Assembly (NCBI RefSeq): GCF_014212175.1
Contig: NZ_JACJVR010000110.1
Span: 62,001-126,000, forward strand
Origin: Cohnella xylanilytica
GTDB taxonomy: Bacteria; Bacillota; Bacilli; Paenibacillales; Paenibacillaceae
Direction of reading: 5' to 3'
DNA: 64,000 nucleotides
Within the stretch, counting starts at the first letter, position 1, and each line of letters opens with the position of its first letter. This document shows, piece by piece, positions 51,392 to 58,971 of the stretch. The notes beneath the pieces were generated by a model. That model did not search any database. It had not been told where the DNA came from and worked only from the letters and a program-made list of their open reading frames with translations. Both the position numbers and the translations under genes were made by a program.

Positions 51392-52666
51392 TTACTTCCG
51401 CTCCAGCCTCAGCTCGACCGACCTCGCGTGCGCCTGCAAGCCTTCGAAGCGCGCGAGCGCCGCGATCTTGCGTCCGTTGTCCAGCATATCCTGCCGGCTG
51501 TACCGGACGAAGCTCGTCTTCTTCAGGAAGTCGTCGACGGACAGGCCGGACGAGAACCGGGCGGTGCGCCCCGTCGGCAGCACGTGGTTCGTTCCGACGA
51601 AGTAATCCCCGATCGCGACGGGACTGTCGTCGCCGATGAAGATCGCTCCGGCGTGCTTGATCTTGCCCAGGTGCGCGAACGGATCTTGGATCTGGATCTC
51701 GAGATGCTCCGTCGCCAGCTCGTTGACGATGTCGATCGCCTCTTCCAGGTCGGCCGCCACGCAGATCGCTCCGAAGCCTTCCAACGCCTTCGCGGCGATC
51801 TCCTTCCGGTCGAGCCCTTCGAGCTGGCTCGCGGCCAGCCGCTGAACTTCCTCGGCCAGCGCCCGCGAGGTCGTGACGAGCGTCACCGACGCGAGCGGGT
51901 CGTGCTCGGCCTGCGCCAGCAGGTCCGCGGCGATGTAGGCGGCCTTCGCCGTCTCGTCGGCGAGCACGACCACCTCGCTCGGCCCCGCGATCATGTCGAT
52001 CGCTACCTGGCCGAACACTTCCCGCTTGGCCGTCGCGACGAAAGCGTTGCCGGGTCCCGTGATCTTGTCGACCGACCCGATCGTCTCCGTCCCGTACGCC
52101 AGCGCGGCGATCGCTTGCGCCCCGCCCACCTTGTACACCTGGCGGATGCCCAGCTCCGCCGCCGCGACGAGCACGGCCGCGTTCAGCTTGCCGTCCTTGC
52201 CGGGAGGCGTCGTCATGACGATCTCCTTCACTCCGGCGACGAGCGCGGGCACCGCGTTCATCATGACGGACGTCGGATAGGCCGCCGTTCCGCCCGGCAC
52301 GTACAAGCCGACCCGCTCGAGCGGGAGAATGAGCTGGCCGAGTATCGTGCCGCTCTCCTTCGTCGTCATCCACGATTCGCGCAGCTGGCGCTCGTGGTAA
52401 TCGCGGATGTTCGCGATCGCTTCCCGAAGCGCTTCGAGCACCTCCGGATCGATGACGCGGTACGCTTCCTCGAACTCTTCGTCCGCGACGGCCAGCTGCG
52501 GCAGAACGACGCGGTCGAACTTCTCCGTCAAGCGGAACAGGGCGGCGTCGCCGTCGCGCTTGACCTCTTCTATAATGTGCAGGACGGCCTCGCGGCGTTC
52601 CTGCCCGGCCGCGCCCGTCGCGGCTTGGGTGGCGCTAAGCCCGCTTCTCTCCACGATTGTCAACAT
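51392..52666 (-). CDS. hisD: Histidinol dehydrogenase
   Basis: Zinc enzyme of 424 residues that oxidises L-histidinol in two NAD-dependent steps to L-histidine. Metal and catalytic blocks: YVPGGTAAYPTS near residue 118, VDKITGPGN near 196, AQAEHDPLAS near 252 (zinc Gln/His), TEHLEIQ near 318 (catalytic Glu-His), and GTNHVLPTG near 360. It lies between an importer ATPase gene (31 nt) and hutH, so it would feed histidine straight into degradation. It is not accompanied by hisG or hisZ. Confidence 0.94.
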   Translation of the reverse strand: MLTIVERSGLSATQAATGAAGQERREAVLHIIEEVKRDGDAALFRLTEKFDRVVLPQLAVADEEFEEAYRVIDPEVLEALREAIANIRDYHERQLRESWMTTKESGTILGQLILPLERVGLYVPGGTAAYPTSVMMNAVPALVAGVKEIVMTTPPGKDGKLNAAVLVAAAELGIRQVYKVGGAQAIAALAYGTETIGSVDKITGPGNAFVATAKREVFGQVAIDMIAGPSEVVVLADETAKAAYIAADLLAQAEHDPLASVTLVTTSRALAEEVQRLAASQLEGLDRKEIAAKALEGFGAICVAADLEEAIDIVNELATEHLEIQIQDPFAHLGKIKHAGAIFIGDDSPVAIGDYFVGTNHVLPTGRTARFSSGLSVDDFLKKTSFVRYSRQDMLDNGRKIAALARFEGLQAHARSVELRLERK

Positions 52667-52697
52667 ATGCGTGTCGTCACCTCGTCGTCCGATTCGA

Positions 52698-53531
52698 TTA
52701 GAGCTTGGCTTGCTGCGCTTGCTTCTGAATGGCCTTCTGGCGTTCGAGCTCGGAGACGATCTCGCGCTTGTACTGCACGAATTGGTCGGACAGCATGTCG
52801 TTCCAGTCGCGCGGCTTGCGCATGTCGATCGTCAATTCCTTGGCGACGCGGCCCGGATGGGCGCTCATCATGTAGATGCGGTCCGACAGGTAGATCGCTT
52901 CGTCCACGTCGTGCGTGACGAACAGGACGCCGCACTTCTCCTCCGACCAGATCCGCATGAGCAGATCCTGCATGTCGCGGCGGGTCTGCGCGTCGAGGGC
53001 GCCGAACGGCTCGTCCATAAGCAGCAGCTTCGGCCGGTAGACGAGAGCTCTCGCGATGGCGACGCGCTGCTGCATGCCCCCGGACATCTGCGCCGGATAA
53101 TGGTTCTCGAACCCCTTCAGGCCGACAAGCTCGAGGAAGTGGAACGCCATCTCCTTCTTCTGCGCGCCGGTCATTCCCTTCGACTTCTTCAAGGCGAACG
53201 CGACGTTCTCCCAGGCGTGCATCCAAGGAAGCAGGCTGTATTGCTGGAACACGACGCCGCGGTCCCGCCCCGAGCCGACGATCGGCGAGCCGTTCAGCGT
53301 GAGGACGCCGTCCGTCTTTTCGTCGAGTCCGGCGACCAGCCGCAGGAACGTCGACTTGCCGCAGCCGGACGGACCGAGCAGGGAGACGAATTCCTGCTGG
53401 TAGATCGTAATATCGACCCGCTCGAGGGCGGTGATCTCCTTCTTGTTGCTGACGAACGTCTTGGTGACGTTCTCCGCGCGCAGCATCACTTCACGGGACG
53501 CGGCTTGTTCGTTCACTAGATGCAGTGCCAT
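52698..53531 (-). CDS. ABC importer ATPase, SsuB/TauB type
   Basis: ATP-binding subunit of 277 residues. Walker A GPSGCGKST is near residue 54, the Q-loop VVFQQYSLLPWMHAWEN near 94, signature MSGGMQQRVAIARAL near 148, Walker B LLLMDEPFGALD near 172, and H-loop VTHD near 206. Subunits of this class power uptake of nitrate, sulfonates or thiamine-precursor-like molecules. It follows the permease by 7 nt. Cluster position suggests an imidazole compound as cargo. Confidence 0.88.
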   Translation of the reverse strand: MALHLVNEQAASREVMLRAENVTKTFVSNKKEITALERVDITIYQQEFVSLLGPSGCGKSTFLRLVAGLDEKTDGVLTLNGSPIVGSGRDRGVVFQQYSLLPWMHAWENVAFALKKSKGMTGAQKKEMAFHFLELVGLKGFENHYPAQMSGGMQQRVAIARALVYRPKLLLMDEPFGALDAQTRRDMQDLLMRIWSEEKCGVLFVTHDVDEAIYLSDRIYMMSAHPGRVAKELTIDMRKPRDWNDMLSDQFVQYKREIVSELERQKAIQKQAQQAKL

Positions 53532-53538
53532 CGTACGG

Positions 53539-54309
53539 TCACCCCTTCGCTTTCTCCAACGTTTTCCACGGGAACATTCTGCGGTACAGCCAAGCGAACA
53601 GCTGGTCGGTGATAAGTCCGAACAGGCCGATGACGAGAATGCCGAGGACGATCCGGTCGGTGCTCAAGTAGCGCTGCGCCTGCATGATCCGGAAGCCGAG
53701 ACCTTCGGAGGCGGCGACCAGCTCCGCCACGACGAGGTACGTCCACGCCCAGCCCCACGTCGTCCGGAACGTGTCCACCATGCCCGGAAGAGCCGCGCGG
53801 AACACGATGCTGCGGGTAATCTCGCCCTTGGTGAAGCCTAGCGTATGGCCGACCTCGACGAGAGACTTGTTGACCGTCTTGCAGTTGTCGGCGATCATGA
53901 TGACTTCCTGGAAGAAGACGCCGAGGAACAGGATGAAGAACTTCTGCAGGTCGCTCGTGCCGAACCAGAGGATGGAGAGCGGAATGAAGGCGACCGCGGG
54001 CATGTAGCGGATGAGGCCGATGAGCGGTTCCCAGACCGCTTGCCAGGCCTTGGAGGTGGCCATCATCATGCCGATCGGAACCGCGAACACCGTCGAGATG
54101 ACGAAGCCCATCAGGATGCGGTAGAAGCTGACGCCGACGTCCTTGAAGAAGATGCCTTCCTTGATCTCCTCGCCGAGGGCGTTCAGGGTTCCGCCCGGCG
54201 TCGGCAGGAACAGCGGGTCGATCAGGTTGGAGTAGGTCACGACGGACCATACCGCGAGCACGACGAGGATGCTTGCGATCGATAGAATCGTATATTTTCT
54301 CACTTGCAT
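53539..54309 (-). CDS. ABC importer permease, SsuC/TauC type
   Basis: Integral membrane subunit of 256 residues with about six helices. The EAA-like loop that docks the ATPase is around SLVEVGHTLGFTKGEITRSIVFRAALPG (residues ~150-177). AGGTGAGGG precedes ATG 54309. It lies 7 nt after hutP on one side and 7 nt before the ATPase gene on the other, forming one transcript with the upstream binding protein. Confidence 0.88.
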   Translation of the reverse strand: MQVRKYTILSIASILVVLAVWSVVTYSNLIDPLFLPTPGGTLNALGEEIKEGIFFKDVGVSFYRILMGFVISTVFAVPIGMMMATSKAWQAVWEPLIGLIRYMPAVAFIPLSILWFGTSDLQKFFILFLGVFFQEVIMIADNCKTVNKSLVEVGHTLGFTKGEITRSIVFRAALPGMVDTFRTTWGWAWTYLVVAELVAASEGLGFRIMQAQRYLSTDRIVLGILVIGLFGLITDQLFAWLYRRMFPWKTLEKAKG

Positions 54310-54316
54310 CCCTCAC

Positions 54317-54778
54317 CTAAATATGATTAAAACCAAAACCGATGGTTTCATGTTCGAAGCCTTTTTTGGGCGCGCCGATCGTGCCGTAGACGGCGACCGC
54401 GACCCAGTCTCCTTCGTGCTGGACAGCCCCCGCGAACTTGCCGCGGACGATCGAGAACGTGAGGCCTACCGTCCGAAGGATGTTGCCGAATTGCACCTCT
54501 CCTCTGCCCACGCCTTGGAGCGCCTCGATGATGGCGTGGTAGACCGCATGCACCTCGCGGTACGATTCGCTGTCGATGATATGATTGTTCTTCGCGGCGG
54601 TCTCGATCGCGGCGATGACCTTCATCATATCCATCGCGCCGACCCGGCCGATCGTGAACCGGTAGCCGCCGGCGGTCAATTCTTGCTCGACGCTCTTCCT
54701 CCACTCGTGGTCCTGCAGAACCGCGAGCAGAATCGCCAGCTTGCCAACGGGGAAGTTGGCGTCCGGTCCGTTGTGCAT
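54317..54778 (-). CDS. hutP: HutP antiterminator of histidine utilisation genes
   Basis: RNA-binding protein of 153 residues. With L-histidine and magnesium it binds NAG-triplet RNA and prevents terminator formation. It closely follows B. subtilis HutP: RVGAMDMMKVIAAIETA near residue 50, SYREVHAVYHAIIEAL near 77 (the two metal-binding His), FGNILRTVGLTF near 103, and a C-terminus HETIGFGFNHI. ATG 54778 has GAGGGG about 9 nt upstream; a longer frame has none. Unusually it is located between an ABC binding protein and its permease rather than directly before hutH. Confidence 0.93.
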   Translation of the reverse strand: MHNGPDANFPVGKLAILLAVLQDHEWRKSVEQELTAGGYRFTIGRVGAMDMMKVIAAIETAAKNNHIIDSESYREVHAVYHAIIEALQGVGRGEVQFGNILRTVGLTFSIVRGKFAGAVQHEGDWVAVAVYGTIGAPKKGFEHETIGFGFNHI

Positions 54779-54934
54779 GTGTCTGATCCCCTCTCGATGG
54801 ACTGGTGGAGAAGCCGCCTCCCCCCCGTCGTTGCCGGTCGGAAGGCGGCTCCCTCGTTCGTTGCTGCGCTCATTCATAGCTCCCGCCGATGACGGATACT
54901 AGAAGCTTGCACTGGAGCTATTTAAGTCGGAAGC

Positions 54935-55966
54935 TTACTTCAGTTGGAACATTTGATTCAGGTCGACTTGCTTGTCCAACACTTTCTGATTCGTCAGAAT
55001 GCCTTGGATGTTCGTTGCCGTCTTCAGGAATTCGCCGGAGTCGGCCAGCTTCGCCTGATCGGCGGACGTGAAGTAGCTCAGCCCTTCAAGAATGACCGGA
55101 AGCTCGGCGACGTCGATGCCGCTCTTCTCGGCGATGATCTTGTTGCCGGCGTCCTTGTTCGCTTCCCAGTAGGCCATCGTCTCGTCCCATACTTGCTTGA
55201 GCTGGTCCTTGACGCCCGGATGCTCGGTCAGGTAATCGGACTTGATGACGGTCAAGTCGCTGATGAGGCCGGGAGCGTTCTCGCCGGAGTAGATGAGCTG
55301 CACGTCGCCTTTGGCTTTGACCGTGGAGATATAGGGCTCGTATGTGACGGCGGCGTCGACCTTGCCCGACAGCAGCGCGAGGCCCGCGTCGGAGGCCGGC
55401 ATGTAGACGACCTGCACGTCGTCGATCGTCATGTTGTTGTCGGCCAGCGCTTGGCGAAGCAGCAGGTCGGACGTCGTGCCTTCTTCGAAGGCGACCTTCT
55501 TGCCCTTCAGGTCGGCGATGCTCTGCGCCTTGCCGGCGGCGAGAATCGCGTCGGCCTTCTTGGACTCGTCCAGCAGAATGATGCCGTTCAGCGCCAGGCC
55601 GTTGTTGCCCACCATCTTAATGGCCGTATGAGTGGCGATGTTGGCGACTTTAATGTTGTCAGCCGCGAACGCCGCGTTGATATCGGAGTCCTGGTTGAAG
55701 TTCACGACCGTGACGTCCAGGCCGTGCTTCTTGAATATCCCCTGCTCGGCGGCGATCCACCAGGGAGCGTAGCCTACCCAAGGCTCGACGCCCATCTTGA
55801 AGGACAGCGTCTCCGTCTGGGCGGGGGCGGAAGATCCCGCGCTAGCGCTCGGGCTCGAGGAAGCGTCCGAGCCGGAAGCGCTGTTCCCGTTGTTGCCTCC
55901 GCCGCATGCGGTGAGCATGGCGATCGTAAGTCCCGTTACTGCCATCAACGACCATTTTTTCTTCAT
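54935..55966 (-). CDS. ABC substrate-binding lipoprotein (NitT/TauT type)
   Basis: Lipoprotein of 343 residues, first gene of the hut/his stretch. Lipobox LTAC is near residue 20, followed by a Gly/Asn/Ser/Ala linker (to ~52). The binding-protein fold opens with FKMGVEPWVGYAPWWIAAEQG, typical of the NMT1/TauA group. GGAGACAG precedes ATG 55966; an upstream frame to 55984 is less likely. It probably captures the imported substrate of this cluster. Its mRNA leader carries the best HutP box. Confidence 0.85.
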   Translation of the reverse strand: MKKKWSLMAVTGLTIAMLTACGGGNNGNSASGSDASSSPSASAGSSAPAQTETLSFKMGVEPWVGYAPWWIAAEQGIFKKHGLDVTVVNFNQDSDINAAFAADNIKVANIATHTAIKMVGNNGLALNGIILLDESKKADAILAAGKAQSIADLKGKKVAFEEGTTSDLLLRQALADNNMTIDDVQVVYMPASDAGLALLSGKVDAAVTYEPYISTVKAKGDVQLIYSGENAPGLISDLTVIKSDYLTEHPGVKDQLKQVWDETMAYWEANKDAGNKIIAEKSGIDVAELPVILEGLSYFTSADQAKLADSGEFLKTATNIQGILTNQKVLDKQVDLNQMFQLK

Positions 55967-56095
55967 GTTCTGTCTCCACTCCATTCTGTTTTGTCGAGGG
56001 TTGAGTCTGTGTTCTCTGATTGCTTCGTCTAGCTCAACATAATTCCGGCAAAACCGACAACGTTTGGCAAAATCCCCCCCTATATAAAAAATAAA

Positions 56096-56161
56096 AATGT
56101 GCTAGAATACAGGAAATTAATCCCCTGTAATTCTATAGCACATTCTGATAACTAACAACTA
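56096..56161 (-). promoter_or_regulatory. HutP box and terminator in the operon leader
   Basis: The minus-strand RNA reads UAG-UUGU-UAG-UUAU-CAG (56161 to 56145), an exact NAG-N4-NAG-N4-NAG as recognised by B. subtilis HutP. It directly abuts a long hairpin: 56144-56124 pairs with 56113-56096 around a 10-nt loop, followed by TTTTATTTTTTATATA. The element starts about 10 nt after the predicted transcription start. It would stop transcription unless HutP-histidine is bound. Confidence 0.8.
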
Positions 56162-56177
56162 TTTTGCGCTTATTAAT

Positions 56178-56206
56178 AATGTAATCCGAGGACGAACGCT
56201 TGTCAA
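56178..56206 (-). promoter_or_regulatory. Sigma-A promoter of the hut/his stretch
   Basis: On the minus strand TTGACA (56206-56201), a 17-bp spacer and TACATT (56183-56178), a near-consensus promoter. Transcription should begin near 56171, immediately before the HutP box. Confidence 0.85.
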
Positions 56207-56283
56207 TAAAACGCGTTAACTTTCATTACATTTTTTCATTAAAATCCGGATTGGAATAAAACCGCGGCTTCCCTCTTTCATTT

Positions 56284-56297
56284 TGTAACTGTTTACA
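56284..56297. promoter_or_regulatory. Possible cre (CcpA) site
   Basis: TGTAACTGTTTACA deviates from the cre consensus TGWNANCGNTNWCA at one central base. It lies about 80 bp upstream of the -35 box. Carbon repression would suit a hut operon, but the position is far upstream. Confidence 0.35.
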
Positions 56298-56392
56298 TTT
56301 CAATCGCTTCATTTTTAAGCCCTTTCAAATAGGAGAAGGTGCGGCGAAAGGTTCCGGCAACGCGTTATATTACATAACAGCTCGTTGCAATG

Positions 56393-56423
56393 AAAAGAGC
56401 GCCGCGCTAAGCGCGACGCCCTC
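56393..56423 (-). terminator. Terminator overlapping the end of the VTT protein gene
   Basis: GGCGTCGCGC pairs with GCGCGGCGCT around TTA on the minus strand, followed by CTTTTC. The stop codon of the gene lies in the hairpin. Confidence 0.75.
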
Positions 56424-57006
56424 TCGAACCTTGTCGATGCAGGTCGAATGCGAACATTAAAGACAGGATCAGGAAGAAAACGGCGTAGGACCCGATCAGC
56501 AGCCGGATATCCGTCTCCGGCAGCAAAATCGACGAACTGATGATTCCGAACAGCCAGATATGCGACAAATTGCCTACGATGGAAGAGATCAGGTACGGCG
56601 CCGGCCGGATCGACGACACGGAGGCCAGGAAGGCGATCACGTTGTTCGGCATGATCGGCAGCGTGCGCATCAGGATGATCGTCCACACGCCGTACAATTG
56701 AAAATACTTTTTCCACTTCGAATACCGACTCTCGTACCGCGCCAGCTTCCTATCGAACCAATCCGCGAACCAGTAACGGCAGCAGAAATAGACGACGAGC
56801 GAGACGACGATGCTCACGAGCCAGCTCACGATCATCCCGTTCGCCAGGCCGAGAGCCGAGATGTGCAGCATGATCAGCGTGCTGAACGGAAATAAGCCGA
56901 GAAATCCTTGGATGATGGCCAGCGGCACGGTGATCAGCAGGATGTTGAAGCCGTCCAGCTGCGTGACGCTTAGCAGCCAATCGATACTATCGTTGATGAT
57001 CGACAT
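56407..57006 (-). CDS. TVP38/DedA-like VTT-domain membrane protein
   Basis: Integral membrane protein of 199 residues with five or six hydrophobic segments and the VTT-domain pattern (LGLFPFSTLIMLHISALGLANG near residue 35, ILMRTLPIMPNNVIAFLASVSSI near 110). Proteins of this group act in membrane homeostasis, some as phospholipid scramblases or flippases for undecaprenyl phosphate. ATG 57006 is chosen by homology; the ribosome site GGAAGG is rather distant. It stands alone. Confidence 0.78.
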   Translation of the reverse strand: MSIINDSIDWLLSVTQLDGFNILLITVPLAIIQGFLGLFPFSTLIMLHISALGLANGMIVSWLVSIVVSLVVYFCCRYWFADWFDRKLARYESRYSKWKKYFQLYGVWTIILMRTLPIMPNNVIAFLASVSSIRPAPYLISSIVGNLSHIWLFGIISSSILLPETDIRLLIGSYAVFFLILSLMFAFDLHRQGSRGRRA

Positions 57007-57105
57007 GATCGAACACGTACCTTCCGCGTTGTGCCTATTCCTACCAGCATAGCACATTAATATGAACGGGACGTGAAGAAGGATTCGCCATCCGCCTTCC
57101 GAGGG

Positions 57106-58971
57106 TCACGCTTCTTGAACGATATTCTTGAATTGGTTGCGGAACATTCGGTAATAATCGCCCTGCTTCCGCATAAGCTCGTCGTGCGAGCCCTTCTCGC
57201 GGATCGTCCCCTTGTCGATCACCATGATGGCGTCCGCGTCCCGGATCGTATTCAGGCGATGGGCGATGATGAACGTCGTCCTCCCTCTCATGATATGGAG
57301 AAGAGCCTCTTGAATATGACGTTCGGTTCTCGTGTCGATGCTGCTCGTCGCCTCGTCGAGGATGAGGATCGACGGCTTGGCGAGCACGACGCGGGCGATG
57401 GCCAGAAGCTGCCGCTGGCCTTGGCTGAGATTGCCCCCGTTCTCGCTGAGCTCCGTGTCGTACCCCTTCGGCAGCTGGCGGATGAAGGCGTCCGCGTTGG
57501 CGGCGGCCGCCGCTTCCCGGACTTCCTCGTCCGTCGCGTCTTCTCTCCCGTACTTGATATTATCTTTAATCGTTCCCGAGAACAAATACGTATCCTGAAG
57601 CACGATGCCGAAGACGCCGCGCAGGCTGTCGCGCGTATACTCCCGGATATCCCGACCGTCGATGAGGATCCGGCCTCCCGTCGTCTCGTAGAACCGAGTC
57701 AGCAGGTTGACGACCGTCGTCTTGCCGGCTCCGGTCGGTCCGACGAGCGCGACGCTCTCCCCCGCCTTGGCGCGGAAGCTCATGCCGCGGACGATCGGAG
57801 CGTCGGGACAGTAACCGAAGGTGACGTTCTCGAATTCGACTTCGCCTCTCGGAGCGGTCAGGCGGACGGAGCCGGCCGCGTCCTCCGCCTCCTCCTTCTC
57901 GTCCATCGCCTCGAATACCCGCTCCGCGCCGGCAAGGCCGGATTGCAGCACGTTGTAGACGTTCGCCAGGTCGTTGAGCGGCCGGACGAACTGCCGCGAG
58001 TAGCTGATGAAGCTGGCGATGACGCCGACGGTGACCATTCCTTTGACCGCGAGCATGCCCCCGACGATGGCGACGGCGGCGAAGCCGATGTTGTTGATGA
58101 CGCTGAGCAGCGGCATGAGGAAGCCCGACCAGATCTGCGCGCGGATGCCGACGTCCCGCAGCTTCCGGTTCGCGTCCTCGAAGCCTTCGATGACCTTGTC
58201 CTCGCGGTTGAACGCCTTCACCGCCTCGATGCCGGAGATCGTCTCCTCGATCTGTCCGTTCAGCTGGCCTAGCGTGGCCTGCTGCTCGCGGAACAGCGAC
58301 GACGTCCGCTTCGCGATCGTTCTCGCCAGCAAGTAGACGAGAGGGACCGTGATCAGGCTGGCCAGCGTCAGCAGCGGGCTGAGCGCGAGCATCATGACGA
58401 GCGATCCGGCGATGGCGATGACGCCGGACATCAGCTGCGACGTCGTCTGCGACACGGTCGTGCTGACGTTGTCGATGTCGTTGGACAGCCGGCTCATGAT
58501 CTCGCCGTGGCGCCTCGTATCGAAGTAGGCCAGCGGCAGCTTGTGCAGCTTGGCGAAGAGAGCTTCTCTTAGGCTCTTCACGATCCGCTGGGAGACTCCG
58601 GCCATGAGCCAGCCCTGCAGCCAGGTGAGAAAGGCGTCTCCGACGTAGGCGGCGGTTAGGCCGATCAGGGCGGCCTCGAGCAGCCCGAAGTCGACGCCTC
58701 CGCCGGAGGGGCCCGAGATCGCGTCGACGGAGACGCCGATCAGGTAAGGGCCGGCAAGCGTCAGTCCCGAATCGGCGAGGATCAGGGCGAAGACGACGGC
58801 GAGCCACTTCCTCTCCCGGCCGATGTACGACCACAGCCTCTTCAGGGTGCCCGCGCGGTCCTTGGCCTTCTGGACGGGAGCTCCCCTGCCGCCGCCGGGA
58901 GGTCTCCCCGGAACGAGCGGCACGGCGGGCGGATTCGGCCGCCCGGCCCCTTGTTCACGCTCTGACGCCAT
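57106..58971 (-). CDS. ABC exporter half-transporter with canonical ATPase site
   Basis: Type IV ABC exporter subunit of 621 residues. A Pro/Gly-rich tail (1-45) precedes six membrane helices (about 60-345). Walker A GPTGAGKTT is near 405, signature LSQGQRQLLAIARV near 505 and Walker B SILILDEATSSID near 527 with catalytic Glu. It overlaps the upstream half-transporter by 17 nt, so the two are translationally coupled and should form a heterodimer as in YheI/YheH or BmrC/BmrD. Likely cargo is a drug, lipid or peptide. Confidence 0.88.
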   Translation of the reverse strand: MASEREQGAGRPNPPAVPLVPGRPPGGGRGAPVQKAKDRAGTLKRLWSYIGRERKWLAVVFALILADSGLTLAGPYLIGVSVDAISGPSGGGVDFGLLEAALIGLTAAYVGDAFLTWLQGWLMAGVSQRIVKSLREALFAKLHKLPLAYFDTRRHGEIMSRLSNDIDNVSTTVSQTTSQLMSGVIAIAGSLVMMLALSPLLTLASLITVPLVYLLARTIAKRTSSLFREQQATLGQLNGQIEETISGIEAVKAFNREDKVIEGFEDANRKLRDVGIRAQIWSGFLMPLLSVINNIGFAAVAIVGGMLAVKGMVTVGVIASFISYSRQFVRPLNDLANVYNVLQSGLAGAERVFEAMDEKEEAEDAAGSVRLTAPRGEVEFENVTFGYCPDAPIVRGMSFRAKAGESVALVGPTGAGKTTVVNLLTRFYETTGGRILIDGRDIREYTRDSLRGVFGIVLQDTYLFSGTIKDNIKYGREDATDEEVREAAAAANADAFIRQLPKGYDTELSENGGNLSQGQRQLLAIARVVLAKPSILILDEATSSIDTRTERHIQEALLHIMRGRTTFIIAHRLNTIRDADAIMVIDKGTIREKGSHDELMRKQGDYYRMFRNQFKNIVQEA

